Part shown: positions 17,592 through 25,252 of the stretch, in pieces
How the letters are laid out: each line of letters begins with the position of its first letter
How positions within the stretch are numbered: the first letter of the stretch is position 1
Assembly (NCBI RefSeq): GCF_001426755.1
Contig: NZ_LMFJ01000001.1
Coordinates: 2,528,909 to 2,592,908 of the forward strand
Source of the DNA: Aeromicrobium sp. Root495
Lineage (GTDB): Bacteria; Actinomycetota; Actinomycetes; Propionibacteriales; Nocardioidaceae
Direction: 5' to 3'
Length of the DNA stretch: 64,000 bases
Position numbers and translations under genes: made by a program
Notes under the pieces: generated by a model
Seen by the model: only the letters and a program-made list of their open reading frames with translations
Database searches by the model: none
Told to the model about the DNA's origin: nothing

Positions 17592-17597
17592 ACCCTA
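17592..17597 (-). promoter_or_regulatory. Putative -10 box (TAGGGT) for pdxH
   Basis: On the minus strand TAGGGT is followed by GAGGTC and the ATG of pdxH, giving the six-base leaderless spacing seen at several genes here. Confidence 0.5.
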
Positions 17598-17626
17598 GGA
17601 CCCGGCAAGCCGTGAGGCAGGGCACA

Positions 17627-18751
17627 ATGTCCGGTATGACTGATGGCGTAACGGTTCACCACGGGCTTGAGGGAGTCATCGCTTTCGAGAGCGAGATCGC
17701 CGAGCCCGACAAGGAAGGGTCGGCCCTGCGCTATCGCGGCGTCGACATCGACGACCTCGTCGGGCGCGTCCCGTTCGAGAAGATCTGGGGCCTGCTGGTC
17801 GACGGCACGTACGACCCGGGCCTGCCGCCCGCGGAGCCCTTCCCGATCCCGGTCCACTCCGGCGACATCCGGGCCGACGTGCAGAGCGCCATCGCGCTCA
17901 CCGCACCCGCCTGGGGCATGAAGCAGCTCTACGACATCGACGACGTGCAGGCCCGCGAGGACCTCGCCCGCACCGCCGTCATGGTGCTGTCGTACGTCGC
18001 CCAGGCCGCTCGCGGCGTCGGCCAGCCGTTCGTGCCGCAGAGCGAGATCGACCAGTGCAGCACCGTCACCGAGCGTTTCCTCATGCGCTGGCGCGGCGAG
18101 GTCAACCCCGACCACGTCAAGGCCATCGACGCCTACTGGGTCTCGGCCGCCGAGCACGGCATGAACGCCTCCACCTTCACCGCCCGCGTCATCGCCTCCA
18201 CGGGCGCCGACGCAGCGGCCGCACTCTCCGGCGCCGTGGGCGCCATGTCGGGCCCGCTGCACGGTGGCGCCCCGGCCCGCGTGCTCACGATGATCGAGGA
18301 GGTCGAGAAGTCCGGCGACGCCGAGGGCTACGTCAAGAAGCTCCTCGACTCCGGCGAGCGCCTCATGGGCTTCGGCCACCGCGTCTACCGCGCGCAGGAC
18401 CCCCGCGCCCGCACGCTGCGCCGCACGGCCAAGGAGCTCAACGCTCCTCGCGCCGAGGTGGCCGCCGCGCTGGAGGAGGCCGCGCTCAAGGAGCTCCGCG
18501 AGCGTCGTCCCGACCGCGTGCTCGAGACCAACGTCGAGTTCTGGGCAGCGATCATGCTCGACTACGCCGAGATCCCGCCGCACATGTTCACGGCCATGTT
18601 CACGTCGGCCCGCACCGCCGGCTGGAGCGCGCACATCCTGGAGCAGAAGCGCACCGGGCGCCTCATCCGCCCGTCGGCCATCTACACGGGCCCGGCCTCG
18701 CGCCGTGCCGACGAGGTCGAGGGCTGGAACCCGGAGTGGGCCAACAGCTGA
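17627..18751 (+). CDS. Citrate synthase (citrate synthase 2, CitA type)
   Basis: The 374-residue enzyme condenses oxaloacetate and acetyl-CoA. It has the short-form citrate synthase motifs LRYRGVDIDDLVGRVPFEKI, AMSGPLHGGAPARVLTMIEE (first catalytic His) and LMGFGHRVYRAQDPRART (second His). The usual catalytic Asp of NVDF is Glu (ETNVEFWAAIMLD), as I recall for mycobacterial CitA-type proteins, so this may be the secondary citrate synthase rather than GltA. The ATG at 17627 has GAGG eight bases upstream; ATG 17636 is the alternative. A strong hairpin follows the stop. Confidence 0.9.
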   Translation: MSGMTDGVTVHHGLEGVIAFESEIAEPDKEGSALRYRGVDIDDLVGRVPFEKIWGLLVDGTYDPGLPPAEPFPIPVHSGDIRADVQSAIALTAPAWGMKQLYDIDDVQAREDLARTAVMVLSYVAQAARGVGQPFVPQSEIDQCSTVTERFLMRWRGEVNPDHVKAIDAYWVSAAEHGMNASTFTARVIASTGADAAAALSGAVGAMSGPLHGGAPARVLTMIEEVEKSGDAEGYVKKLLDSGERLMGFGHRVYRAQDPRARTLRRTAKELNAPRAEVAAALEEAALKELRERRPDRVLETNVEFWAAIMLDYAEIPPHMFTAMFTSARTAGWSAHILEQKRTGRLIRPSAIYTGPASRRADEVEGWNPEWANS

Positions 18752-18773
18752 CCTCGCACCGCATCTGCGTCAC

Positions 18774-18804
18774 GACGCCCCCGTCCTCATGGGACGGGGG
18801 CGTC
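18774..18804. terminator. Strong hairpin between citrate synthase and marR-like gene
   Basis: Thirteen-base arms GACGCCCCCGTCC and GGACGGGGGCGTC pair perfectly around a five-base loop. It lies 22 bases after the citrate synthase stop and 35 bases after the stop of the convergent regulator, so it can serve both. Confidence 0.8.
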
Positions 18805-18839
18805 CTGCGTAGCTGGGGCGCTGAGCTGGGTCTGCGACG

Positions 18840-19289
18840 TCAGAGGACGGCAGGGAGGGCGTGCAGCGCGCCGACGAGCGGCGCCAGCTCCGGCGTGGAC
18901 TCGGCGGCCTCCAGGGCGCGCTGGAGCGCCGCATCGTGCGTGGGAGTGGCCTGCTCGAACAGCTCGCGCCCCGCCGGCGTGAGCTCGGTGTAGATCCCTC
19001 GGCGGTCGTCCTTGCAGAGCACGCGGGTGAGCAGCCCGCGGTCCTCCAGACGGTTCACGAGGCGGGTGGTGGCGCTGCTGCTGAGGGCGGCCGCTCGGGC
19101 CAGCTGCTGCATGCGCATGTGCCAGCCGTCCTGGCGACTCAGCGCGTCGAGGACGGTGAACTCCACCACCGAGAGCCGGTGCTCGGCCTGCAGGTCCCGC
19201 TCCAGCTCGGCGTCGATGAGGCCGTGCACTGCGGCGAGGGTCCGCCAGCCCTGCGCGCGGATCTCCACCGCGTCGTCCGAGATGCCCAT
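18840..19289 (-). CDS. MarR-family transcriptional regulator
   Basis: The 149-residue protein has the MarR winged helix: LSVVEFTVLDALSRQDG, then the recognition region MQQLARAAALSSSATTRLVN and wing LEDRGLLTRVLCKDDRRGIY, followed by a C-terminal dimer helix. It probably represses the divergent MFS-aldo/keto reductase operon in response to a small organic ligand. The ATG at 19289 is supported by TATTCT exactly six bases upstream. Two direct repeats of TGCAACTA in the intergenic region are the candidate binding sites. Confidence 0.87.
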   Translation of the reverse strand: MGISDDAVEIRAQGWRTLAAVHGLIDAELERDLQAEHRLSVVEFTVLDALSRQDGWHMRMQQLARAAALSSSATTRLVNRLEDRGLLTRVLCKDDRRGIYTELTPAGRELFEQATPTHDAALQRALEAAESTPELAPLVGALHALPAVL

Positions 19290-19295
19290 GACGCA

Positions 19296-19301
19296 AGAAT
19301 A
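19296..19301 (-). promoter_or_regulatory. Putative -10 box (TATTCT) for the MarR gene
   Basis: TATTCT on the minus strand is followed by TGCGTC and the ATG, a six-base leaderless spacing. Confidence 0.55.
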
Positions 19302-19327
19302 CCCGACTTGCGACGAAAGGCGGCGCG

Positions 19328-19356
19328 TGCAACTATTTATGACGCGCCTGCAACTA
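19328..19356. promoter_or_regulatory. Two direct TGCAACTA repeats, 21 bases apart
   Basis: TGCAACTA occurs at 19328-19335 and 19349-19356, two helical turns apart, in the gap between the MarR and MFS genes. They are candidate regulator half-sites facing the same side of the helix. Confidence 0.45.
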
Positions 19357-19396
19357 CCTGCGTGCGCCTTCATTCATCTTCTGCATCGGAGTGGAC

Positions 19397-20578
19397 ATGC
19401 CTCTCGGACTCGTCGCCCTGGCTCTCGGCGGCTTCGGCATCGGGCTCACCGAGTTCGTCATCATGGGCCTCCTCCCGGAGGTCGCGACCGACTTCGGTGT
19501 CTCTGAGGTCACCGCGGGCTGGCTCATCACCGGCTACGCGCTCGGCGTCGTCGTGGGCGCGCTCGGCCTGACCGCCGCCGTGACCCGGCTCCCGCGCCGC
19601 ACAGCCCTCATGGGACTGCTCGTGCTCTTCGTCGTGGGCAACCTGACGTCGGCGCTCGCACCCACGTACGAGGTGATGCTGGCCGGCCGCGTCGTCGCGG
19701 CGCTGTGCCACGGCGCGTTCTTCGGCATCGGCTCCGTCGTGGCGGCCGGCCTCGTCGCGCCGGAGCGCAAGGCCGGCGCCATCGCCATCATGTTCACGGG
19801 CCTCACGCTGGCCAACGTGCTGGGCGTCCCGTTCGGCACGTTCCTGGGGCAGCAGCTCGGCTGGCGGTCCACCTTCTACGCCATCTCGGCCATCGGGGTC
19901 GTCGCCCTCGTCGGCATCGCGCTGCTCGTCCGGCTGCCGGTCGAGCAGGAGGCTCCCAGCCTGCGCCGCGAGCTGGGCGCCTTCCGCGCGCGCCAGGTGT
20001 GGTGGTCCTTGGTGCTCACCGTCCTGGGCTTCGGCGGCATGTTCGGCGCGTTCTCCTACATCGCCTACACGCTCACCGAGGTCTCCGGGTTCGCGTCGTC
20101 CTCCATCCCCTGGCTGCTCGTCCTCATGGGTCTCGGGCTGCTCGTGGGCAACCTGGTCGGCGGCCGGGCGGCCGACCGGAACCTCCCGCGGACGCTGCTC
20201 GTCACCCTCGCCGGCCTCACGGTCGTCCTGGCCGCCTTCGCGGCCGGTGCGGACAGCCGGCCCGCCGCGCTCGCTGGTCTCTTCCTGCTCGGCGGGGTCG
20301 GGTTCGCCACGGTGCCCGCCCTGCAGATGCGCGTCATGTCGTACGCACCCGATGCCCCCACCATGGCCTCGAGCGCGAACATCGCCGCCTTCAACCTCGG
20401 GAACGCCCTGGGTGCCTGGCTGGGCGGCCTCACGATCGGAGCCGGACTCGGCTTCACCTCACCACTGTGGGTCGGTTCTGCGCTTGCGGGCCTGGCCACG
20501 GTTGTCATGCTGGTGGCAACGGCGGATGCTCGCCGTTCTGCCAGCCCCTCACCCATCCTTGAAGGAGCTCTTTCATGA
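19397..20578 (+). CDS. MFS transporter (DHA1/AraJ-like)
   Basis: The 393-residue exporter has twelve predicted membrane segments and major facilitator motifs such as RVVAALCHGAFFGIGSVVAA and the loop 2-3 sequence TRLPRRTALMG. GLTEFVIMGLLPEVA at the start is typical of the DHA1 drug/sugar exporter group (AraJ, Cmx). GGAG lies five bases before the ATG at 19397. It is divergent from a MarR regulator, which suggests efflux controlled by a small molecule, and it overlaps the aldo/keto reductase start (ATGA). Confidence 0.87.
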   Translation: MPLGLVALALGGFGIGLTEFVIMGLLPEVATDFGVSEVTAGWLITGYALGVVVGALGLTAAVTRLPRRTALMGLLVLFVVGNLTSALAPTYEVMLAGRVVAALCHGAFFGIGSVVAAGLVAPERKAGAIAIMFTGLTLANVLGVPFGTFLGQQLGWRSTFYAISAIGVVALVGIALLVRLPVEQEAPSLRRELGAFRARQVWWSLVLTVLGFGGMFGAFSYIAYTLTEVSGFASSSIPWLLVLMGLGLLVGNLVGGRAADRNLPRTLLVTLAGLTVVLAAFAAGADSRPAALAGLFLLGGVGFATVPALQMRVMSYAPDAPTMASSANIAAFNLGNALGAWLGGLTIGAGLGFTSPLWVGSALAGLATVVMLVATADARRSASPSPILEGALS

Positions 20579-21399
20579 CCTCGGTCCCCACCGTCACGCT
20601 CAACGACGGCGTCCAGATCCCGCAGCTCGGCTTCGGTGTCTTCCAGATCGACCCGGCCGACACCCAGGCCACCGTCGAGAAGGCGCTCGAGATCGGCTAC
20701 CGCCACATCGACACCGCCAAGATCTACGGCAACGAGGCCGAGGTGGGCGCCGCCCTGCGCGCCTCCGGCATCGCCCGCGACGAGCTGTTCGTGACCACGA
20801 AGCTCTGGAACGACGACCAGGGCAAGGACTCCACCCAGAAGGCTTTCGACGAGAGCATGGAGAAGCTGGGTCTCGACGTCCTCGACCTCTACCTCATCCA
20901 CTGGCCGACGCCCGAGCGCGACCTCTACGTGGAGACCTGGAAGGTCTTCGAGGAGCTGTTCGCGAGCGGACGCGTGCGCTCCATCGGCGTCTCAAACTTC
21001 CGCGTCCAGGACCTGCAGCGCCTGGCCGACGAGGGCCTCACCACGCCGTCGGTCAACCAGATCGAGCTGCACCCCAGCCTCACCCAGGACGTGCTGCGCG
21101 CCTATCACGCCGAGCACGGCATCAAGACCGAGGCGTGGAGCCCGCTCGCGCAGGGCAAGATCCTGAACGAGAAGATCATCACCGACATCGCCGCTGCGCA
21201 CGACGCCGAGGCCGGACAGGTCGTGCTGGCCTGGCAGCTGGCGCTGGGCAACATCGTGTTCCCCAAGTCGGTGACCACCGAGCGCATCGCCTCGAACTTC
21301 GCGTCGACCGAGCTCTCCCTGACCGGCGCCGAGATCGACGCCATCAGCGAGCTCAACCACGACCTGCGTCACGGGCCCGACCCGGCCGCCTTCAACTGA
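20575..21399 (+). CDS. Aldo/keto reductase (2,5-diketo-D-gluconic acid reductase-like)
   Basis: The 274-residue NADPH enzyme has the AKR tetrad: Asp and Tyr in YRHIDTAKIYGNEAEVGAAL, Lys in TTKLWN and His in LYLIHWPTP. SIGVSNFRVQDLQRL and VNQIELHPSL are further family motifs, and length is normal for AKR5. It reduces a carbonyl compound, possibly the toxic substrate exported by the coupled MFS protein; the start overlaps the MFS stop (ATGA). A large compound hairpin follows. Confidence 0.92.
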   Translation: MTSVPTVTLNDGVQIPQLGFGVFQIDPADTQATVEKALEIGYRHIDTAKIYGNEAEVGAALRASGIARDELFVTTKLWNDDQGKDSTQKAFDESMEKLGLDVLDLYLIHWPTPERDLYVETWKVFEELFASGRVRSIGVSNFRVQDLQRLADEGLTTPSVNQIELHPSLTQDVLRAYHAEHGIKTEAWSPLAQGKILNEKIITDIAAAHDAEAGQVVLAWQLALGNIVFPKSVTTERIASNFASTELSLTGAEIDAISELNHDLRHGPDPAAFN

Positions 21400-21408
21400 C
21401 GCACTCCC

Positions 21409-21490
21409 CTCCCCCGGCGCTGCCTTCCGCCCCGAGTGCACGGCCTTCGGTCCTCGGACCGGGGCTGGCGGAAGGAAGGTGCCGGGGGAG
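21409..21490. terminator. Compound hairpin after the MFS-AKR operon
   Basis: Three nested arms pair: CTCCCCCGGC/GCCGGGGGAG (21409-21418 with 21481-21490), CCTTCCGCC/GGCGGAAGG (21423-21431 with 21467-21475) and CCGAG/CTCGG inside. It begins ten bases after the AKR stop and probably ends that operon. Confidence 0.7.
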
Positions 21491-21495
21491 AAATG

Positions 21496-21610
21496 CGAGA
21501 GCCGACCATCCCCCAGATGGCCGGCTCTCGTGAGTTCAGTCATCCCCCCCGAGACGACTGATCCCTGCCGCAGAATGTGAAGCACCCCCCCGAGGCGCTT
21601 CATGTTCTGC
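21496..21610 (+). ncRNA. 6C-like actinobacterial RNA (C-rich loop hairpins)
   Basis: Three hairpins in a row expose runs of C: 21496-21530 (stem CGAGAGCCG/CGGCTCTCG, loop with five C), 21536-21561 (stem TCAGTC/GACTGA, seven C at 21544-21550) and 21570-21610 (stem GCAGAA..TGAAGC/GCTTCA..TTCTGC, seven C at 21585-21591). Two neighbouring hairpins whose loops hold at least six C are the defining feature of the 6C RNA motif of Actinobacteria, a small RNA. The plus strand is assigned because the C-runs are on it. A possible promoter (TTACAA, 17 bases, TACAGT at 21658-21630) points the other way, so strand should be tested. Confidence 0.6.
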
Positions 21611-21644
21611 GTTATTCAGCAATAGAAGAACTGTATCGCATCGA

Positions 21645-21674
21645 CTAGTCCTTTGTAACTAGTTCGGGCTAGTT
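21645..21674. repeat. CTAGT box cluster, copy 1
   Basis: CTAGT occurs at 21645, 21659 and 21669 (steps of 14 and 10). A cluster with the same order and nearly the same steps (14 and 11) lies at 22886-22915, on the other side of the protease gene, and the two align over about 37 bases with shared CTAGT, ACTAGTTC and TTT elements. Confidence 0.6.
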
Positions 21675-21704
21675 AATTTGCGCGGGCGAGGTCACACCCC
21701 GGTT

Positions 21705-21762
21705 GCAGAGCGCAACCGCGGCCCCGGGGGTACCGTCCCCCGGGGCCGCGGTCGTGCTCTGC
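21705..21762. terminator. Very strong hairpin after the trypsin-like gene
   Basis: Sixteen-base perfect arms (21715-21730 and 21737-21752) close a six-base loop TACCGT; a further seven-base pair GCAGAGC/GCTCTGC sits outside a three-base bulge. It lies 15 bases beyond the stop of the minus-strand protease gene. Confidence 0.85.
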
Positions 21763-21776
21763 GGATCAGGCCCTGT

Positions 21777-22778
21777 CTAGCCCTGCGCCTGGTTGTAGAC
21801 GCCCTGGACCACGGAGCCGAAGTACGGGCCGAACATGTTGCCCGACTGCGGACCGGCGGTGTACTTGAAGGAGTTCACCGAGGTGAGCGTCCCGACGCCC
21901 GTCGAGGTGCTGTAGCCGCTGAACCACGGTCCGCCCGAGGATCCGCCGGTCATGTTGCAGGCCAGACCCTGGTCGGAGCTGCCCCCGTAGGTGTCGGCTA
22001 CGACTGTCCCGTGGCACCAGGCGATCTTCTCGCCGGCATAGGGCGATGCGGCCGGGTAGCCGAACGAGTACGTGTACTGGCCCCGGGCCAGGTTGAAGCC
22101 CACGCCCTGGGCGCCGACCGCGTCGGTCAGGGTCTTGCCGCCCGAGGTCCCGACCTTGGCGTAGCCGATGTCGTAGTCGAAGTCGCCGCTGCTGGCCCAC
22201 TGCGTGGACGTGTAGAGGTTCGTGGCGGCGAACTGGCCGTACGGCGCTGCCCCGTTGTTGTAGGCCGGGACGAAGGTGAAGTTGGTGGCGAAGCCGCCGG
22301 GCCCCTCGTTGAGGCAGTGGCCGGCCGTCTGCACGAGACTCTTGTTGGCCGCCACGGTCGAGCTGCCCGAGCACACGTAGTCGCTCCCGGCGAGGGTGAA
22401 GAAGATCTTGCCGGTGGTCTGGACGACCTTTCCGCCACCCGTGTAGTAGCCGCCTCCGTAGGCGGCCTGGCGCACCTTGGGCGCCACGGCGGTCGAGGTG
22501 CCGCCGATGATCTTGGCGCTGCCTCGAGCGACCTTGCCCGGACCCACGTTCTTGGACTTGCCCTCGACCAGGACGCTCGCGTCCCTGGCCTTCTTCATGC
22601 GCGAGGAGGACCAGTAGCCCTTGGTCCGCTCCTGCGCCGTCCTGCTGATCGTCTTGCTGACGGTGTTGTCCGGCGCCTCGGCGCCGGGACCGGTGGCCGC
22701 GGTGGCAGCTCCGTTGACGAGTCCTGCAGCGCTCATGACGCCGAGGACCGACGCTGCGACGAGTGATCGTCGAATCAT
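21777..22778 (-). CDS. Secreted trypsin-like serine protease (S1 family)
   Basis: The 333-residue preproprotein has a Sec signal (MIRRSLVAASVLGVMSAAGL, cleavage near ATAA at about 28), a pro-region of about 80 residues, then a chymotrypsin-fold domain. Catalytic residues are His in LVQTAGHCLNEG, Asp in FDYDIGYAKV and Ser in CNMTGGSSGGPWF; four cysteines in the mature part would form two disulfides. It resembles glutamyl-endopeptidase-like actinobacterial proteases. A strong terminator follows. The flanking CTAGT clusters and AT-richer surroundings set this gene apart from its neighbours. Confidence 0.88.
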   Translation of the reverse strand: MIRRSLVAASVLGVMSAAGLVNGAATAATGPGAEAPDNTVSKTISRTAQERTKGYWSSSRMKKARDASVLVEGKSKNVGPGKVARGSAKIIGGTSTAVAPKVRQAAYGGGYYTGGGKVVQTTGKIFFTLAGSDYVCSGSSTVAANKSLVQTAGHCLNEGPGGFATNFTFVPAYNNGAAPYGQFAATNLYTSTQWASSGDFDYDIGYAKVGTSGGKTLTDAVGAQGVGFNLARGQYTYSFGYPAASPYAGEKIAWCHGTVVADTYGGSSDQGLACNMTGGSSGGPWFSGYSTSTGVGTLTSVNSFKYTAGPQSGNMFGPYFGSVVQGVYNQAQG

Positions 22779-22885
22779 CGTGTGGTTCCCCCCTGGAACG
22801 ACCCTGCACCGACTGCGCGAGGCCTGTGCGACCTGACGCTAGCCCTCCGGGACGGCAAGGTGCAGTCTTGACTTTGATGCCCGGT

Positions 22886-22915
22886 CTAGTTATTTAGGAC
22901 TAGTTCCGGCCTAGT
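22886..22915. repeat. CTAGT box cluster, copy 2
   Basis: CTAGT occurs at 22886, 22900 and 22911 in the divergent gap between the protease and HNH genes, matching the arrangement at 21645-21674. Confidence 0.6.
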
Positions 22916-22949
22916 CCTTTCGAACCATCGAGAAAGTACGTTCCCGACC

Positions 22950-22978
22950 TTGCGTGTCGAACAGATGTTCGACACAGT
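22950..22978 (+). promoter_or_regulatory. LexA (SOS) box inside the HNH gene promoter
   Basis: TCGAACAGATGTTCGA at 22957-22972 is an exact match to the actinobacterial/Bacillus SOS box TCGAAC-N4-GTTCGA, inside a 22-base dyad (22954-22975). A weak -35 (TTGCGT, 22950-22955) and -10 (CACAGT, 22973-22978) are 17 bases apart and bracket the box, and the ATG lies six bases after the -10. Confidence 0.85.
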
Positions 22979-22984
22979 GGAGCC

Positions 22985-24145
22985 ATGACCATTCCGGATC
23001 CTGAGCCGACCATCGAGGCGATGCGGGCTGTCGTCGCGTCGTTGCGCTCGGTCACGGCCGGGCCGGGATCCACGGCGAAGGCCGTGCGGAAGGCGATCGA
23101 CTCACTCACGGCGCAGCTGTCCTTCGTGCTGGCCGACATGGACCAGACCAAGGCCCACGAGGCCGAGGGCGCCTCGAGCATCGCCACGTGGGCCCGGCGC
23201 GAGCTCGGCCAGGACGCGGGCCTGACCCGTCAGCTCGTGCGTAACGCCCGGACCATGACCGAGCTGCCCGAGGTCGGCGAGGCCGCCCTGGCCGGGACGA
23301 TCGGCGAGCGCCACGTCACAGCGTTCACGTTCTCGCTGAAGCACATCGGCGAGGACCAGACCCACTCCCTCGAGGTCCCTCTCCTGACCCTGGCCACGCT
23401 CACCACACCACGCGAGCTGTTCGCCAAGATCCGTGAGGTCCGCGCCGTCGCTCACCCCGACGCCCTCGACGAGGCCTGGCTCGCCGGGATGGACAAGCAA
23501 GACATCAGCCTGACCCGCCTGCCCGACGGCTGGTTCCTCACCGGCCACCTCGGCATCGAGACCGGCACCAAGCTCGACATCGCCCTGCGGTCCTGGTCCG
23601 TCCCCCGCGACGCCGGCGACGACCGCACCCCGGCCGAACGTCGCATGGACGGCCTCGACGAGCTCCTGGACAGCGTGCTGAGGAACGGCCTCCCGGCCGA
23701 CCGGGGGTTCCGTCCCAACCTCAGGGTCACCGTCACCGCCGACCAGCTCAAGGACATCTACGCCCCCACCGACCAGCGCCCGCTGCTCGACCTCGACGCC
23801 ACCCCGATCCACCTCGAAGGCTTCGGCCCCGTCGGACGCAACTTCACCGGTTACCTCCTCTGCAACGCCGAAGTCACCCCCCTGCTCATCGACACCGTCA
23901 ACGGCAAGGTCGAGGTCCTCGACGTCGGCGACTCCAAGAGACACGCCACCGAACGCCAGGGCATCGGGATCAGCCACCGACAACACGGCCAGTGCGCCAA
24001 CCCCGGCTGCCACCACCCCATCGGACACATCCACCACGTCATCTGGTGGTCACACGGCGGCACCACCACCCTCGACACCATGCTCGGCCTCTGCAGAAAA
24101 CTGGGGGTACCCCCACACGAGGCGCGTAGCGGTGGGGGAGCATAG
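22985..24145 (+). CDS. DUF222/HNH endonuclease (13E12 family), truncated by an insertion
   Basis: The 386-residue frame has a long DUF222 domain (about 20-310) and a C-terminal HNH zinc region: QCANPGCHHPIGHIHHVIWW and GGTTTLDTMLGLC. The Asn usual in the HNH finger is Thr (LDTM), and the final His pair after LC is missing because the frame runs into a short palindromic element (24098-24143) and ends in VPPHEARSGGGA. The native C-terminus continues in another frame to 24242. The protein may therefore be catalytically dead. 13E12-type genes are LexA-regulated in mycobacteria, and this one has an exact SOS box. Confidence 0.8.
   Translation: MTIPDPEPTIEAMRAVVASLRSVTAGPGSTAKAVRKAIDSLTAQLSFVLADMDQTKAHEAEGASSIATWARRELGQDAGLTRQLVRNARTMTELPEVGEAALAGTIGERHVTAFTFSLKHIGEDQTHSLEVPLLTLATLTTPRELFAKIREVRAVAHPDALDEAWLAGMDKQDISLTRLPDGWFLTGHLGIETGTKLDIALRSWSVPRDAGDDRTPAERRMDGLDELLDSVLRNGLPADRGFRPNLRVTVTADQLKDIYAPTDQRPLLDLDATPIHLEGFGPVGRNFTGYLLCNAEVTPLLIDTVNGKVEVLDVGDSKRHATERQGIGISHRQHGQCANPGCHHPIGHIHHVIWWSHGGTTTLDTMLGLCRKLGVPPHEARSGGGA
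24098..24143. mobile_element. Short palindromic REP/MITE-like insertion
   Basis: GGGGGTACCCCC (24103-24114) is a perfect palindrome, and its right half CCCCCAC also pairs with GTGGGGG (24132-24138). The element sits exactly where the conserved HNH frame breaks, and its reading (GVPPHEARSGGGA) is the kind of tail seen at other actinobacterial genes hit by such repeats. The ends are estimated from the frame break. Confidence 0.7.
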
Positions 24146-24242
24146 CCTCGTCCACGACGAACAGCTCAACATCACTGGCACCTACCGCGAGGGCTTCACC
24201 TTCACCCACGCCCGCAGCACCGCCCTGCCCCGAGCGGCCTGA
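24144..24242 (+). pseudogene. Detached C-terminal end of the DUF222/HNH gene
   Basis: In the frame shifted by one base, SLVHDEQLNITGTYREGFTF and a short tail ending at a TGA (24240-24242) give the usual last 32 residues of this family. It was continuous with the upstream frame before the insertion. Confidence 0.75.
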
Positions 24243-24264
24243 GATGGCGACGCCGAGGGACCAA

Positions 24265-25248
24265 TCAGTCCCGGGAGTCGTAGGCCGCGAGGATCTCGTC
24301 GGCCGCCGTGGCAGCAGGCATCGTGCCGTCGAGGATGGCTGCGCGCACCTCGGCCCGCACGGCCTTGACGCGCGGGTCGGTCTGCAGGCGTTGGTCCAGC
24401 TCGTCGCGCACCAGAGCCCACGTGAAGTCGAGCTGCTGCTGGGCGCGCTTCTCCTTCAGACCCTGGGATCCCATGAACTCACGGTGACGGATGATGCGGC
24501 TCCACACCGTGTCGATGCCGGTGTTCTCGAGCGCCGAACAGGTCAGCACCGGCGGCACCCAGCTGTTGGTCCCGGCGTAGACGAGGCGCAGGGCCCCGGC
24601 GAGGTCCTTGGAGGTGGTCTCGGCCTCGAGCACCCGCTCGCCGTCGGCCTTGTTGACCGCCAGGACGTCGGAGATCTCCAGGATGCCCTTCTTGATGCCC
24701 TGGAGCTGGTCGCCGGTCCTGGCGATGGTGAGGAACAGGAAGGTGTCCACCATCCCGGACACCGTGACCTCGGACTGACCCACACCCACCGTCTCGACCA
24801 GCACGACGTCGAAGCCTGCTGCCTCCAGCACCGTCATGGCCTGAGAGGTGGCCCGAGCCACGCCTCCCAAGGTCCCGGCGCTGGGCGAGGGTCGGATGTA
24901 GGCGTCCGGCTGCACCGCGAGCGACGCCATCCGGGTCTTGTCGCCGAGCACCGAGCCGCCGGTCCGGACACTCGACGGATCCACCGCGAGCACGCCGACC
25001 CGGTGGTCGTTCTTGACGAGGTGCATGCCGAGCGCCTCGACGAAAGTCGACTTGCCGACACCCGGGACACCGGATATTCCCACACGCACGGCACCGCCGG
25101 CGAGCGGCGCCAGCTCGGCCAGGAGCTCGCGTGCCGCCGCCCGGTGGTCGGGACGCCTCGACTCCACGAGCGTGATGGCTCGTGAGATCGCAGCCCGCTG
25201 CCCGTCCCGGATGCCGGAGACGAGTGCAGCGACGTCGGGGACCGCCAT
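24265..25248 (-). CDS. meaB: Methylmalonyl-CoA mutase-associated GTPase MeaB
   Basis: The 327-residue G3E-type GTPase protects and loads adenosylcobalamin into methylmalonyl-CoA mutase. Walker A is GVPGVGKST (about 59-67); VLAVDPSSVRTGGSVLGDK is the family-specific switch region, VETVGVGQSEV is the G3 region and VNKADG is G4. The C-terminal helices carry the dimer contacts. Only four bases separate it from the end of mutB, so it is the last gene of the mutA-mutB-meaB operon. Confidence 0.95.
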   Translation of the reverse strand: MAVPDVAALVSGIRDGQRAAISRAITLVESRRPDHRAAARELLAELAPLAGGAVRVGISGVPGVGKSTFVEALGMHLVKNDHRVGVLAVDPSSVRTGGSVLGDKTRMASLAVQPDAYIRPSPSAGTLGGVARATSQAMTVLEAAGFDVVLVETVGVGQSEVTVSGMVDTFLFLTIARTGDQLQGIKKGILEISDVLAVNKADGERVLEAETTSKDLAGALRLVYAGTNSWVPPVLTCSALENTGIDTVWSRIIRHREFMGSQGLKEKRAQQQLDFTWALVRDELDQRLQTDPRVKAVRAEVRAAILDGTMPAATAADEILAAYDSRD

Positions 25249-25252
25249 CGGA

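Noticed and set aside
21645..22915. Insertion sequence or transposon carrying the protease
   Set aside because: The flanking repeats are short and imperfect, no transposase is present, and no target duplication was found; kept only as a finding about repeats.
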